The notes beneath the pieces were generated by a model. It worked only from the letters and a program-made list of their open reading frames with translations. It was not told where the DNA came from and searched no databases. From JAIQFL01 sp035295745 (GTDB lineage: Bacteria > Acidobacteriota > Terriglobia > Bryobacterales > Bryobacteraceae), in assembly GCA_035295745.1 (NCBI GenBank), contig DATGIL010000107.1, positions 1 to 64,000 of the forward strand: a DNA stretch of 64,000 bases, written 5' to 3'. Shown here piece by piece: positions 26,176 through 35,052 of this stretch; position 1 is the stretch's first letter, and each line of letters starts with the position of its first letter. A program made the translations under genes and the position numbers.

Positions 26176-27543
26176 ATGAACCGACTGCTTCTAAGCGTCT
26201 TCGTGATCGGCTGCTGCTCCGCGGCCAACATGCCTCCCGAGGCGGAACAGCGGCTGGCCCGAGAGATCTACAAGGATATGATCGAGATCAAGTCGGGCGT
26301 GACCACCGGCGCCACCACGCCGGTAGCGCAGGCCGTCGCCGCAAGATTGCGGGCCGCCGGCTTTCCGGATTCGGACATCTTCCTGGGTGGGCCGGCGGCG
26401 CATAAGTGGAATCTGGTGGTGCGTTATCACGGCAGCGGGGCGCGCAAGCCGATCCTCCTGCTGGCGCATACCGACGTGGTCGAAGCCAAGCGCGAAGACT
26501 GGACTATGGACCCGTTCCAGTTTATCGAAAAGGACGGATACTTCTACGGCCGCGGCACGGCTGACGACAAAGCGCAGGCAGCGATTTGGGTGGCGAATCT
26601 GCTTCGCTACAAGCGCGAAGGGTATAAGCCCGACCGCGACATCATCGTCGCCCTCACCGCCGACGAGGAAGGCGGCTCCTACAACGGTGTGCGCTGGCTG
26701 ATCGAGAATCACCGCGACCTGATCGATGCCGATTTCTGTTTGAACGAAGGCGGTGGCGGCGAGATGGTGGACAGCAAGCGCATCTCGTTGAACGTGCAAG
26801 TGGCGGAGAAGTACGTCATCAACTATCGCCTGGAGGTTCGCAACAAGGGCGGGCACAGCTCCGTGCCGGTGCCCGACAACGCGATCTACCAACTCGCCGG
26901 TGCGCTAGAACGACTGTCACACTTCGAGTTTCCGATCCGCACCAACGAAGTCACGCGCGCCTACTTCACGCAATTGGCCAAAACCGAAACGGGGACCGTG
27001 GCAGAAGATTTGCGCAAGGTGGCGGAGGGATCTCCAGAGGGCACCAAGCAGGTGGCGGCGCGGTATCCGCGATGGAACTCCATGTTGCGAACTACGTGCG
27101 TGGCGACGATGCTGGAAGGCGGGCACGCTGCCAATGCTCTGCCCCAACTGGCGGCGGCCACCATCAACTGCCGCGTGATGCCGGAGGACTCGCCGGAATA
27201 TGTGGAAGCGTCGCTCAAAAAGGCGATCGCCGACGATCGCGTGAGCGTGAAGACTTCCAGAATGCCGGCGCCCGGACCTTCATCCGCACTTCGGCCCGAC
27301 CTGATGAAGCAGATCACGCGCATCACCGACTCGCTGTGGCCCGGCGTGATCGTGATTCCTTCGATGTCGACCGGCGCTACCGACGGCAAGGCGCTGCGTG
27401 CCGCCGGCATCGAGACGTACGGTGTGTCCGGCCTGTTCGGTGAGCGCGGCGATGTTCGCGCGCATGGTCAGGACGAGCGCATGCTCGCAGAGTCGTTCTA
27501 CCAGGCGCAGCTTTTCCTTTATGATCTGGTGAAGGCGCTGTAG
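26176..27543 (+). CDS. Exported M20-family metallopeptidase
   Basis: 455 residues with a signal peptide (MNRLLLSVFVIGCCSA). The M20 zinc-site motifs are all present: LLLAHTDVVEA, YGRGTADDKAQ, TADEEGGSYNG and a late His-containing GERGDVRAHGQDERM. The lid domain follows near 200-330. The family hydrolyses peptides, N-acyl amino acids or carbamoyl compounds; the substrate is not readable. It starts 3 bases after the larA-like stop with GAGG as ribosome site, so they form one transcript. Confidence 0.9.
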   Translation: MNRLLLSVFVIGCCSAANMPPEAEQRLAREIYKDMIEIKSGVTTGATTPVAQAVAARLRAAGFPDSDIFLGGPAAHKWNLVVRYHGSGARKPILLLAHTDVVEAKREDWTMDPFQFIEKDGYFYGRGTADDKAQAAIWVANLLRYKREGYKPDRDIIVALTADEEGGSYNGVRWLIENHRDLIDADFCLNEGGGGEMVDSKRISLNVQVAEKYVINYRLEVRNKGGHSSVPVPDNAIYQLAGALERLSHFEFPIRTNEVTRAYFTQLAKTETGTVAEDLRKVAEGSPEGTKQVAARYPRWNSMLRTTCVATMLEGGHAANALPQLAAATINCRVMPEDSPEYVEASLKKAIADDRVSVKTSRMPAPGPSSALRPDLMKQITRITDSLWPGVIVIPSMSTGATDGKALRAAGIETYGVSGLFGERGDVRAHGQDERMLAESFYQAQLFLYDLVKAL

Positions 27544-27645
27544 GCTTGCCAGGACGCTGGTGTCTTCGTGCCCCAAGAAATTGATTTGCTATAGTTACAA
27601 AGGTTCACCCGAAAATTCAATTTCCACTGAGGAGTTTACGCTGGC

Positions 27646-28488
27646 ATGAGTACCGCACTGAGCGGAGCGGAGTTCAAGAAGCAGTTGCGCGAAGGGCTGC
27701 CGAAAATGGGGTTGTTCCTCAACGCGCACAGCCCGACGCTTGCCGAACAATTGGCACATTCGGGATACGACTGGCTGTTGGTTGACACACAGCATGGTCC
27801 GATGGACCACGAGCGCTTGTCGGCGATGCTGTGCGCCATCGGCAGCGGCGGCGCCAAGTCGATGGTGAGAGTTGCGGGCTATCATGACCGCGGCGGCATC
27901 CAACAGGCCCTGGATCTCGGCTCCGATGGCGTTCTCGTGCCGTACATCAATACAGCCGAGGAGGCCCGCCAGGCAGTGAGTTGCTGCCGCTATCCGACCG
28001 CCGGTACGCGTTCCGTCTACTTCCCGCAGCGCAGCACGAACAAGGCTGGACTACTCGGCTACGTGGGGAAGGCGAACGAAAATATCGTCGTCGCGCTACA
28101 GGTAGAGACGGCGTCGTGCATCGAGAATATCGTGGAGATCGCCGCAGTGCCGGGCGTCGACATTCTATTTCTCGGGCAGAATGATCTCTGCATGTCGATG
28201 GGACTTTACGAGAAGTACGAGTTCCCGCATATGTACACGTCGCCTGAACTCGGCGCGGCGACGCAGGCGCTGGTAGACGCGGCCACGAAGAACGGCGTGA
28301 TTCTCGGGCTCTTCCTTTTCGGCACCTCGCGGGTGGGGGAATTTCTGGAGAAGGGTTTCACGTTTATCAGCATCGGCAACGATCTGCATCACGCGCTCAC
28401 GCAGGCGGGAGCGTATGTGAAGGATATGGAGTCGATCGCCGCCGATAAAGGCAAGCAGTGGACGCGGCGCCCCACGGCGCTGCTCTAG
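27646..28488 (+). CDS. HpcH/HpaI-type aldolase
   Basis: 280 residues. The class II aldolase signatures are the LLVDTQHGPMDHE start region, metal-binding Glu in LQVETASCIEN and Asp in FLGQNDLCMSMG, and GVLVPYINTAEEAR. Members cleave 4-hydroxy-2-oxoacids to pyruvate (or a related ketoacid) plus an aldehyde. The substrate may be a sugar-acid or aromatic-derived intermediate. The ribosome site GAGGAG lies upstream of the ATG. The gene is followed by the 45-bp repeat array. Confidence 0.88.
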   Translation: MSTALSGAEFKKQLREGLPKMGLFLNAHSPTLAEQLAHSGYDWLLVDTQHGPMDHERLSAMLCAIGSGGAKSMVRVAGYHDRGGIQQALDLGSDGVLVPYINTAEEARQAVSCCRYPTAGTRSVYFPQRSTNKAGLLGYVGKANENIVVALQVETASCIENIVEIAAVPGVDILFLGQNDLCMSMGLYEKYEFPHMYTSPELGAATQALVDAATKNGVILGLFLFGTSRVGEFLEKGFTFISIGNDLHHALTQAGAYVKDMESIAADKGKQWTRRPTALL

Positions 28489-28504
28489 AAGCTGGAAGGG
28501 GAGG

Positions 28505-28753
28505 TCGCTTGCTCACGCGCGCGGCCCGTAAGGCGCGAATTGCGAGCCGCGACGTAACGGAGCGATTTCGTCGTAAGGCGTGACTACGAGCCGCGACCGT
28601 AACGGAGCGATTTCATCGTAAGTCATGAGCTACGAGCCAGTACTGTAAGGGAGCGATTTCTCGTAAGCCGTGAGCTACGAGCCGCGACCGTAAGGGAGCG
28701 ATTTCATCGTAAGCCATGAATTACGAGCCGCGACCGTAAGGGAGCGATTCCCA
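28505..28753 (+). repeat. Tandem array, five 45-46-bp units
   Basis: Units begin at 28528, 28573, 28618, 28663 and 28709, each built as GTAAG, variable bases, ACGAGCC, CGCGACCGTAA, GGAGCGATTT. Just before the array (28505-28528) is the core GCTCACGCGCGCGGCCCG, which also recurs at 53586, 57003 and 57122. The array fills the 275-base gap between the aldolase and the 3' end of the glucan synthase. Confidence 0.9.
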
Positions 28754-28763
28754 TTTTAATATC

Positions 28764-31700
28764 CTAAGCTTCGGCGGGCGCCACTTCCGGAATCGCCTCG
28801 ATCTCGGCCAGCGCCGTTGCCGGCAGCCGCTCGTTCAGCAATAACTCGGTCGCCAGCACCTGAGGCTCTGCGTGAAAGTGCTTCTGCAGACATCCTTCGC
28901 AGAGCAGATTGGCGATGGCCAACAGGCTCATCCCCTGATGATGCGCCATCCACATCCGCATCACCTCTCCGCCCGACTGGCTGTAGTCAATCGATTCGTA
29001 AAAGCCATAACGGCCCATCCATCCGAACTCCCGCATCTGCGCCAGATTCTCAACCGCGCGCGTCGGGTCGATACCCACAGCCAGGAAACTGGAGTACGGC
29101 GAAATCACCAGCCGGTTGGAATGACCGACGTCTGTGGCTAGGCTTGGCACGCCGAAGGGAGCATACCCATAATCTTCGGTGCCCTTGCCTTTGCACGCCG
29201 CTTCCGAAATGCCCCAAGGCACGCCCTTGCGGCGCGCGTACTCGCGCTGCACCCGGACCACCGCTCGCAGACTTTGATCCATGATCGTATCCGGGTGAGT
29301 CCGCATCCAAAGGGACGGCATGAGATATTCGAACATTGTGCCCGTCCACGACAAGAGGACGCGTTCGCCGCCATATAGGGTATGCGCACGTCCCAAATGG
29401 AACCAGGACTCCTGCGGAATGTCGCCCTTGGCAATGGCCACAAACGATGCGGCCCGCGCCTCCGATGCGAGCAGGTCGTAGCTGTGTGGCTCGAGTCGTC
29501 CCTTGGTGATGTTGTAGCCGATCGACAGCACCTTTTTGGTGGAGTCGTACAGGAAGCCGAAGTCCATCTGGCTTGCCAGGGAGTCGCACGTCTCCGCGAT
29601 TCGTTGCAGTCCCGCGCGTACGCTCTCTTTCAGACCGAGCTTGGCCGCCGGTCCCGACGCAAAGGCCAGCGCGGCCTGTTTCAGTGTCCAAAGACACGCC
29701 ACCAGATTGCCGCTGTCCACAGTGGAGATGAATGCCGGCGGCAGAGGCTCGAGCGATGCTACGTCGTGCCAATTGTGCAGATGCCCGCGAAATTTCGGCA
29801 TCTGCACTACGCGATCGAGGGTCTCCTGGGTTGAATAAACGAATTCCTCCAGCGGAGCCAGCCCTAAATGCACCGCGGCGACCCGCGCATTCAGCAACAT
29901 TCCCAGATTGGTCGGCGAGATGCGAAGCTCTACCGCTCCGTTCTCTCGGACGCTATCGGGAATCAGCCAGTTGCTGGCAGGCGAACTCCAGTCGTGAAAG
30001 AACCGCCACAGCCGGTCCGCCGATTCGCGCAGGAGCTGAGAACCTTCCGTGCTGATCTGGCGATCCACGGTGCGTGGCGGCCGATTCAGCCACTTCGAGA
30101 AAGCTCGCGACCCCACCCAGAGAGCCAGAACCGGTGCGGCCGCGGGCAGACCCGAGGGCCGTACCAGGGCGATGGCCGCGGCAATCGCGATTGCGATCCA
30201 CGGCGTCCATTCCATATAGATATCGACTGCGGATCTTGGGCGGCCTTCGCTCTCCGCCTCTGCCGCGGTCTCCCACTCCAGGAGCTTTCTTCCGGTGACG
30301 AACACTCGCGCCATCGATCGGGCTATGGCATCGATCGAAACCAGGGCCTGCTGCAAGAGAAAAATCAGCGTACACAGCGTGATCGCGATGCCTTCAAAGA
30401 AGCCGCGCGCCGTCTTGCGCACCCAGGCTCCGAAGGCCCGGCGGTTGCGCGGGATTCCCATCACCGCGAAGATCAGGCTGCTGCAAACCGGTATGAACAG
30501 GAGCCCGATCGTCAGCAACGTCCACCACACGGCCTTACCCGGCAAGCACAGCCAGCTTGCCAGCAGCAGAAATAACAGGCCCGGCTCCAGGAGGCTTCGC
30601 CGCAGGTTGTCGAGAATCTTCCACCGCGAGATGAGCGTGATAGGGTTAGGAATCAATCCGCCGCGGAAGCTGGGCACGCGCGGACGCAGCCAGCGCATGA
30701 TCTGCCAGTCGCCGCGCACCCAACGATGCTTGCGGCGGCTGTAGGCGCTGAAATGCGACGGGTAATCGTCAATCAGCTCGATATCACTCACCAGCGCGAC
30801 ACGCGCATATGCGCCCTCAATCAGGTCGTGGCTGAGCAGCGCGTTCTCCGGAAAGCGATGCTCGAGTGATGCCCGCATGGCGTCCACTTCGTAGATGCCC
30901 TTGCCAGTGAAGACGGCTTCCCCGAACAGATCCTGGTAAACGTCCGAGACCGCGCGAGAATATATGTCGAATCCGGTTTGCCCCGAGTACAACGACGCCA
31001 AACGGCTCCGGCCTGCGGATTGAATACCGATCCCGATGCGCGGCTGCAGAATCCCGTAGCCCTCGACCACGGTGCTCGTGCCTTTATCGATCACCGCCTG
31101 ATTCAGCGGATGCGCGATTGCTCCAATCAGCTTCGCCGCGGAGTCGCGAGGCAATTGGGTGTCGCTGTCCAGCGCGATCACGTATCGCACCGAGGGGAAG
31201 ACGGACTCGTCACCCACCTTTACCGGGAAGGCATCGAATTCACCCCTCAGCAGTTTGTTCAGATCCAGGAGCTTTCCGCGTTTTCGTTCCCACCCCATCC
31301 AACGACCTTCGGACTCGTTGTAGGCTCGATGGCGATGGAGAAGATAGAAGGGCGTATACCCGGCCTTGCCGTAGCGCCGGTTCAACCCTTCAATTAAGTC
31401 ACTGCACTGCTCCACAAGCTGGTCTCGTTCGTCGCGTGGCTGGTCGGAGTCCGGAGAGTCCGTCAAGAGCGCAAAATACAGGTTGGGCGTACGATTCGCC
31501 AGGAAGCGGATCTCGAGATCGAGCACCAGGTCCTGTAACTGCGACTCGCTCAGTAGCAGCGTGGGAACCGCGACCATGGTCACGCAATCGTCGGGGATGC
31601 CCTCAGAAAGATCGAGCTTGGGCAGAACTCGCGGCTCAATGAGAGACGACACCAGGTTATTCACGAAGTCGCAAGCTGCCTGCGTGGCCGGCAGGAGAAG

Positions 31701-32696
31701 CAGAATCACGATCGGAATTGCCCAGCGGTACGAATCTGCCAAAAACAATGCCGAAAGCACGATCGCCAGCGTGAGGATTTCGATGCCGGCCAGATAAAAC
31801 GCGGTGTTGTGGCGCAACAGAAACCGCGGCATCCAGCAGCGCATCGGCGCCTCGTAATCGATCTGCGCCTCCAACTGTTGCCGTCCATGTTCGACCAGGT
31901 AGTAGCCGGCATGCGTCCGCCTCACGGCGGCACGCGAACCGTCCGAAACGAGTGTGGCTCTGCGGCAAAGTTCGATAGCTGCCTGCGCCACTTCCACCTC
32001 ACTATGATTACTGTGCTTGGCGAGGGCCGCTACCACGCGGCGGTAACGGTCACGACTGTCGAAGTCCATCGGCAGATAGACTCCCGCCGGGTCGTGCGCC
32101 AACACGCGGTGCACCACACTGGCGGCTTCGAATAGCTCTTTCCAGTTTGTCTCGTTGATTTTACGCAGGCTCGAAACGAGCATCGGCCAATCGGAGGACT
32201 CCGCCGAGGGGAGACGTTCCACAATCTCCATCTGCAGAGCGGGCTTGAAACCCCAGATCTCCGACATTTCCAGGTACTGGACGCTTTGGAAGCCATCCAG
32301 GTAGGCGGCAACCTCTGTGGCATCGAAGAGATTCCTGATGCGGGCGAGGTACTGTTGCGCCAGATAACGGACCCGCGACGTGACTCCGCCGGCAGAGTCC
32401 GTGGCTAACGGCAATTTGTCGAGGCCCAGCGCGAAGGTGCGGGCTTCCTTCCTCGCGGTGAAGATGAGGCGCGTGTTCTCCACGATCCAGGCGGATTTCT
32501 CTGTCTCTGGACTAGCCGTTACCTGCGCGATGAATTGGTGCAAGCCCCCGCCCTTCATGGGATGGCGCTTCAGGCGCCGCCGGCGCGAAAGCGGCGTTAA
32601 ACCACGCGCCACCTCAACACCGGCTTCAAACCAGCCGGCGTGCCCGTGGTCGAGCGGCTCATGAACGGCACTATAATCTATGGTTTGGCGACTCAT
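28764..32696 (-). CDS. GT84-type cyclic beta-1,2-glucan synthase, lacking phosphorylase domain
   Basis: A 1310-residue membrane protein. After ~300 cytoplasmic residues come membrane helices (about 300-345), then a glycosyltransferase core with VIALDSDTQLPRD near 505, YGILQPRIGI, LLSHDLIEGAYARVA and RRKHRWVRGDWQ (the QxxRW-like processive motif), then more helices near 715-800. The last third has glucoamylase-like (PF10091) motifs: WTGTMFEYLMPSLW, PWGISEAACKGKGTEDYGYA, WMAHHQGMSLLAI. NdvB/Cgs proteins are about 2800 residues and end in a GH94 phosphorylase that sets ring size; that part is absent. It begins inside the exporter stop (ATGA), so it is co-translated. Confidence 0.85.
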   Translation of the reverse strand: MSRQTIDYSAVHEPLDHGHAGWFEAGVEVARGLTPLSRRRRLKRHPMKGGGLHQFIAQVTASPETEKSAWIVENTRLIFTARKEARTFALGLDKLPLATDSAGGVTSRVRYLAQQYLARIRNLFDATEVAAYLDGFQSVQYLEMSEIWGFKPALQMEIVERLPSAESSDWPMLVSSLRKINETNWKELFEAASVVHRVLAHDPAGVYLPMDFDSRDRYRRVVAALAKHSNHSEVEVAQAAIELCRRATLVSDGSRAAVRRTHAGYYLVEHGRQQLEAQIDYEAPMRCWMPRFLLRHNTAFYLAGIEILTLAIVLSALFLADSYRWAIPIVILLLLPATQAACDFVNNLVSSLIEPRVLPKLDLSEGIPDDCVTMVAVPTLLLSESQLQDLVLDLEIRFLANRTPNLYFALLTDSPDSDQPRDERDQLVEQCSDLIEGLNRRYGKAGYTPFYLLHRHRAYNESEGRWMGWERKRGKLLDLNKLLRGEFDAFPVKVGDESVFPSVRYVIALDSDTQLPRDSAAKLIGAIAHPLNQAVIDKGTSTVVEGYGILQPRIGIGIQSAGRSRLASLYSGQTGFDIYSRAVSDVYQDLFGEAVFTGKGIYEVDAMRASLEHRFPENALLSHDLIEGAYARVALVSDIELIDDYPSHFSAYSRRKHRWVRGDWQIMRWLRPRVPSFRGGLIPNPITLISRWKILDNLRRSLLEPGLLFLLLASWLCLPGKAVWWTLLTIGLLFIPVCSSLIFAVMGIPRNRRAFGAWVRKTARGFFEGIAITLCTLIFLLQQALVSIDAIARSMARVFVTGRKLLEWETAAEAESEGRPRSAVDIYMEWTPWIAIAIAAAIALVRPSGLPAAAPVLALWVGSRAFSKWLNRPPRTVDRQISTEGSQLLRESADRLWRFFHDWSSPASNWLIPDSVRENGAVELRISPTNLGMLLNARVAAVHLGLAPLEEFVYSTQETLDRVVQMPKFRGHLHNWHDVASLEPLPPAFISTVDSGNLVACLWTLKQAALAFASGPAAKLGLKESVRAGLQRIAETCDSLASQMDFGFLYDSTKKVLSIGYNITKGRLEPHSYDLLASEARAASFVAIAKGDIPQESWFHLGRAHTLYGGERVLLSWTGTMFEYLMPSLWMRTHPDTIMDQSLRAVVRVQREYARRKGVPWGISEAACKGKGTEDYGYAPFGVPSLATDVGHSNRLVISPYSSFLAVGIDPTRAVENLAQMREFGWMGRYGFYESIDYSQSGGEVMRMWMAHHQGMSLLAIANLLCEGCLQKHFHAEPQVLATELLLNERLPATALAEIEAIPEVAPAEA

Positions 32697-34513
32697 CGGT
32701 AGCTCGCTGCCTGCAATTCGAATAAGCTGGCGTAACGCCCGCCCATGCCGACCAACTGATCGTGGTTCCCCTGTTCCGCGATCTTGCCGCTTTCCAGGAC
32801 AAGGATTCGATCTGCCATCCGCACCGTTGAGAATCGATGCGAGATAAGCAGCGCCATCTTTCCTTTGGTCAGCTCCGCGAAGCGCTCAAAAACTTCGTAC
32901 TCCGCGCGCGCATCTAGTGCGGCGGTCGGTTCGTCCAGGATCAAAACCTGCGCTTCCCGCAGATAGGCGCGGGCTAACGCGATCTTCTGCCACTCGCCTC
33001 CGGAGAGATCGACGCCTCCTTCGAAGCGGCGGCCCAGCATCTGCTCGTAGCCATGAGGCAGTCGCTTCACGACGTTGTCGGCTCCGCTCTTATGGGCGGC
33101 AGCGTGCACGCCATCGTCATTCGGCTGCAAAATGCGACCCACCGCGATGTTTTGGTGCGCCGTCATCTCATATCGCATAAAGTCTTGAAAGATGACGCCG
33201 ATCTGACTTTGTAAATCCTCTACGCTGTAGTCGCGCAGGTCGACGCCATCCAGCAGGATCCGGCCCTCCGTCGGGTCGTAGAGGCGCGTGAGCAGCTTTA
33301 CCAGCGTCGTCTTGCCCTGGCCGTTTTCTCCCACCAGGGCGATCCTTTCGCGAGGCTCGATGCGAAGGTCAAGACGATTCAGAACGCGCGAACCACCGCC
33401 GGGATAGGCGAAGGATACCCGCTCGAGGACGAAGCCATCACGAATCGGACGCGGCGCGGGGATCGCGTCCTTCTTGGACGCTATGGCAGGTCCAACTTTC
33501 AAGAACTCGACCAGGTCCGTGAGGAACAGCGATTGGTCAGCGACACTGGAGACCGTGGAGAAGACGTTCTGGATGTTGTTGCTTGCACCCGCAATAGCGC
33601 CCACTAAAAACTGCAGACTGCCCCACGTAAGCGCACCGGCGACTGTCCGGAAGATGACGTACGCATACGCGCCGTAATATCCGCCAGTGCTGAGCAACGA
33701 GAGGGCGGCCCCGGCCCAGAGCCGGCGCCGCGCCAGCCGGACATTCTGGTCGTAGATTTCGTTCGCCAGACGCGCATACTCACTCGTGAAGAAATCACCC
33801 AGCCCAAACAGCTTCAGCTCCTTGGCCGATTCCTTGCTCGCGCCAAGAATCCGCAGGTAATCGAGTTGCCGCCTGACCGGCGTTTGGCGGATGTTCTGCG
33901 CGTACCCGATAAACGCAAAGTGGCTTTCACCCAGGAATGCCGGCACTACGGCAATCACCAGCAGAGCCAACAGCCACGGAGAGAACCAGAAGACGCCCGC
34001 AGCCAGCGTGGCTGCCGCGATGACCTGCTGCACGATCGTGCCCAGTGCCTGAATCATCGCGATCCGGTCCGTTGCCTGCACGCGAGCGCGCTCGAGTTTG
34101 TCGTAGAAGACCGGGTCCTCGTATGAGGCAAGATCGAGCCGCGATGCATGCTTCATCACCTCGATGCTGACGTGCCGTGTGAAGCGGTCCGCGAGCAGAG
34201 TATCGAAATAGCCGATGGTGCGTCCCAGAATGCCGCCGAGCGCCGCCAATGCAAACTCTGCACCTACCAGAATCCAGAAGTACCCAGGTAGAGCGTCGCC
34301 TTTTGTGTGAGCCTGAATCGCGTCGAGAATTCGTTTTGATACCGCCAGCATCGCCAGCGGAAGCAGCGCAGCCGTGACGCGGCACCCGAGGCCGCCAGAC
34401 ACCACCCCGGGTCCCGAGTGCCACACGATCTTAGCCAGCGCGGGCACGTTCTGAAGAGCACGAATCCGCTCTTGCCAACTCGACCAGAAAGTCTTTGATT
34501 GCACGTTTGGCAT
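32693..34513 (-). CDS. ABC exporter, fused permease-ATPase
   Basis: 606 residues, the normal size for a type I half-exporter. Six membrane helices cover ~40-330. The ATPase has Walker A GENGQGKTT, a Q-loop (IGVIFQDFMRYE), signature LSGGEWQK and Walker B VLILDEPTAALDARAEYE. Homologues export lipids, peptides or glycans; in NdvA, cyclic beta-1,2-glucan. Its 3' end overlaps the GT84-type glucan synthase by 4 nt, so I infer that it exports that glucan. No ribosome site or -10 pattern was found at the ATG. Confidence 0.88.
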   Translation of the reverse strand: MPNVQSKTFWSSWQERIRALQNVPALAKIVWHSGPGVVSGGLGCRVTAALLPLAMLAVSKRILDAIQAHTKGDALPGYFWILVGAEFALAALGGILGRTIGYFDTLLADRFTRHVSIEVMKHASRLDLASYEDPVFYDKLERARVQATDRIAMIQALGTIVQQVIAAATLAAGVFWFSPWLLALLVIAVVPAFLGESHFAFIGYAQNIRQTPVRRQLDYLRILGASKESAKELKLFGLGDFFTSEYARLANEIYDQNVRLARRRLWAGAALSLLSTGGYYGAYAYVIFRTVAGALTWGSLQFLVGAIAGASNNIQNVFSTVSSVADQSLFLTDLVEFLKVGPAIASKKDAIPAPRPIRDGFVLERVSFAYPGGGSRVLNRLDLRIEPRERIALVGENGQGKTTLVKLLTRLYDPTEGRILLDGVDLRDYSVEDLQSQIGVIFQDFMRYEMTAHQNIAVGRILQPNDDGVHAAAHKSGADNVVKRLPHGYEQMLGRRFEGGVDLSGGEWQKIALARAYLREAQVLILDEPTAALDARAEYEVFERFAELTKGKMALLISHRFSTVRMADRILVLESGKIAEQGNHDQLVGMGGRYASLFELQAASYR

Positions 34514-34671
34514 CGATGCGAATGCACTGCTTGCACCCGTGCTGCCAGTGTGAATTGCCTCAGGATATACGAGACCCTCAGGTTGACTTCCGGCGCTCCT
34601 TAGTCCGCCAGATCGCTAGCGACGCGCCGGTTCGCATACCCGGGGCGCGCACACAAACGATTAGGAGCCTC

Positions 34672-34986
34672 TTACGGCATCCTTCGACGCAACTCAAACA
34701 CCCCGTCGTCGTTGAGTGTTCGGAAACGGTAAGTCTGGCCGCCCAAGTCCACAAGGACATTCGGGTCTGATCGTACTCTCCTAAGGATGGGGTCAGTGAC
34801 GCCGAGCAGAGTTCCCGTGATCGCGTCAGGATACCCCTCGTCCTCAAACGCACCGATGTTCATCTGCGCCATCACGTGAATCTGGTCGTGCAAAGTCACA
34901 TCTGCACCGGATCCAATCAGGAGTTCGTGTTCCACAACTTGATTAGATGCGGGAAGTGAATTCGTCGTGACGCCGTCGCGGCTCGA
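34672..34986 (-). pseudogene. Probable 5'-truncated gene remnant
   Basis: A minus-strand open frame ends ...DDGVFELRRRMP. It reads as plausible protein (HDQIHVMAQMNIGAFEDEGY, NVLVDLGGQTYRF) both after the GTG at 34935 and before it (GVTTNSLPASNQV), up to a stop near 35005. It has no good start and runs into the promoter of the DUF6282 gene. I read it as the 3' piece of a lost, larger gene; a small genuine gene starting at 34935 is the alternative. Family not recognised. Confidence 0.35.
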
Positions 34987-35014
34987 GTAGTGACAAGCAT
35001 CACCCTATCGTCCC

Positions 35015-35044
35015 TTGACAGCCCCGTTTTTCCACTGTCATACT
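35015..35044 (+). promoter_or_regulatory. Promoter of the meta-cleavage operon
   Basis: A perfect -35 TTGACA (35015-35020) and CATACT (35039-35044) are separated by 18 bp. The CATACT ends 8 nt before the ATG at 35053, so the mRNA would start within about two bases of the start codon. No ribosome site is visible. Confidence 0.5.
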
Positions 35045-35052
35045 GCCAGTTC

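Noticed and set aside
28528..28753. Possible CRISPR array
   Set aside because: The repeats are contiguous 45-bp units with no unique spacers, and no cas genes are present. The same applies to 53586-53840.
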